A DNA stretch of 32,812 nucleotides from JAYPUG01 sp038117265. GTDB lineage: Bacteria > Pseudomonadota > Alphaproteobacteria > UBA6615. The stretch is taken from positions 1 through 32,812 of the forward strand of contig JAYOFO010000026.1 in NCBI GenBank assembly GCA_038117265.1, read 5' to 3'. The notes beneath the pieces are model-generated. The model ran no database searches, was not told where the DNA came from, and saw nothing but the letters and a program-made list of their open reading frames with translations. Below are positions 32,430 to 32,812 of this stretch, one piece after another. Position numbers and translations under genes: made by a program. The first letter of the stretch is position 1. Each line of letters starts with the position of its first letter.

Positions 32430-32812
32430 CTATCGGCGCATCATTCCGAAGCTGAAGCCCTTGACCAGGTGCTTCTGGATAAGAATTCCCATGATCACCA
32501 CCGGGATGGTGATGACCGTTCCGATGGCTGCCTGCGGGCCGTAGAGACGCCCTTCCGAGGCGCTCTGGAACTTGTTGAGCAGCACCGGAAGGGTCGACAC
32601 ATCCGGATGGGTCAGGGTCAGTGCCAACAGGAATTCGGCCCAATTCAGGATGAAGATGAACAGGAAGGTCACCACCATGCCCGAGGCGACGAGTGGCAGG
32701 ACGATCTTCCAGATCGTGTACATGCGGCTCGCCCCCATGATGCGCGCCGCATGCTCGAGCGTGTAGGGCACCTCGTCGATGAAGGCGAGCATCATCCAGA
32801 TGACGAAGGGCA
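32430..32812 (-). CDS. CUT1 sugar ABC transporter permease, MalG type (partial)
   Basis: The C-terminal 127 or so residues of an inner-membrane permease; the N-terminus lies beyond the window edge. The EAA loop reads EHAARIMGASRMYTIWKIVLPL, the site that contacts the ATPase. Three hydrophobic segments follow, and the end KHLVKGFSFGMMRR resembles the MalG-type terminus (typically LVKGLTAGAVKG). The transported sugar or polyol cannot be inferred. Co-transcribed with the ATPase gene downstream. Confidence 0.9.
   Translation of the reverse strand, partial: PFVIWMMLAFIDEVPYTLEHAARIMGASRMYTIWKIVLPLVASGMVVTFLFIFILNWAEFLLALTLTHPDVSTLPVLLNKFQSASEGRLYGPQAAIGTVITIPVVIMGILIQKHLVKGFSFGMMRR

Overview
This is a chromosomal segment from a GC-rich alphaproteobacterium, probably of the Rhodospirillales type. 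That placement is inference from three things: a DUF2794 gene, the gene order dnaB-alr-mlaE-mlaF-radA-cvpA-purF-SDR, and the yfgM-bamB-der block, all of which are alphaproteobacterial hallmarks. The window is gene-dense: no stretch above 300 bases lacks a gene. I see no tRNA, rRNA, insertion sequence, phage gene or CRISPR array. GTG starts are common (purF, alr, dusA, the YfgM-like gene and others).

Layout. 1-56: the last codons of guaA. 132-3848 (-): a three-gene molybdenum hydroxylase operon (FAD, 2Fe-2S and Mo subunits), with a candidate promoter carrying a 10-bp palindrome. 3969-4880 (-): exported amidohydrolase. 4906-5592 (-): TylF-type methyltransferase, divergent from a GNAT acetyltransferase (5838-6608) and an FMN-dependent 2-hydroxy-acid oxidase (6640-7878). 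7875-12659 is a patchy accessory region. In it an adenine/adenosine deaminase, a Tat-exported intradiol-dioxygenase-like gene and a FemAB-like transferase are each broken by one in-frame stop, while dusA, an EF-hand protein and a small membrane protein are intact. 12656-16831 holds a peptidoglycan amino-sugar salvage set: MurQ, a BadF-type GlcNAc/MurNAc kinase, NagA and NamZ (DUF1343). Together they could take MurNAc from the wall to GlcN-6-phosphate. 16885-18106 holds three small genes (FlaG-like, DUF2794, and a lipoprotein-like protein whose lipobox Cys is Tyr).

18267-21640 (+) is the outer-membrane assembly/ribosome block (YfgM-like, BamB, Der). 21647-30155 (-) is a tightly packed run of dnaB, alr, mlaE, mlaF, radA, cvpA, purF and an SDR, with overlaps or short gaps throughout, so probably one long transcript. 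A hairpin and a near-consensus DnaA box lie in front of dnaB. 30353-31333 (+) is a zinc-free quinone oxidoreductase. 31340-32812 (-) is the ATPase and truncated permease of a carbohydrate-type ABC importer.

The points most worth a second look are the three clustered nonsense codons with intact downstream frames, the loss of the catalytic Glu in the deaminase, the NamZ/MurK/MurQ/NagA salvage cassette with its FemAB-like partner, and several regulatory-looking repeats and palindromes.
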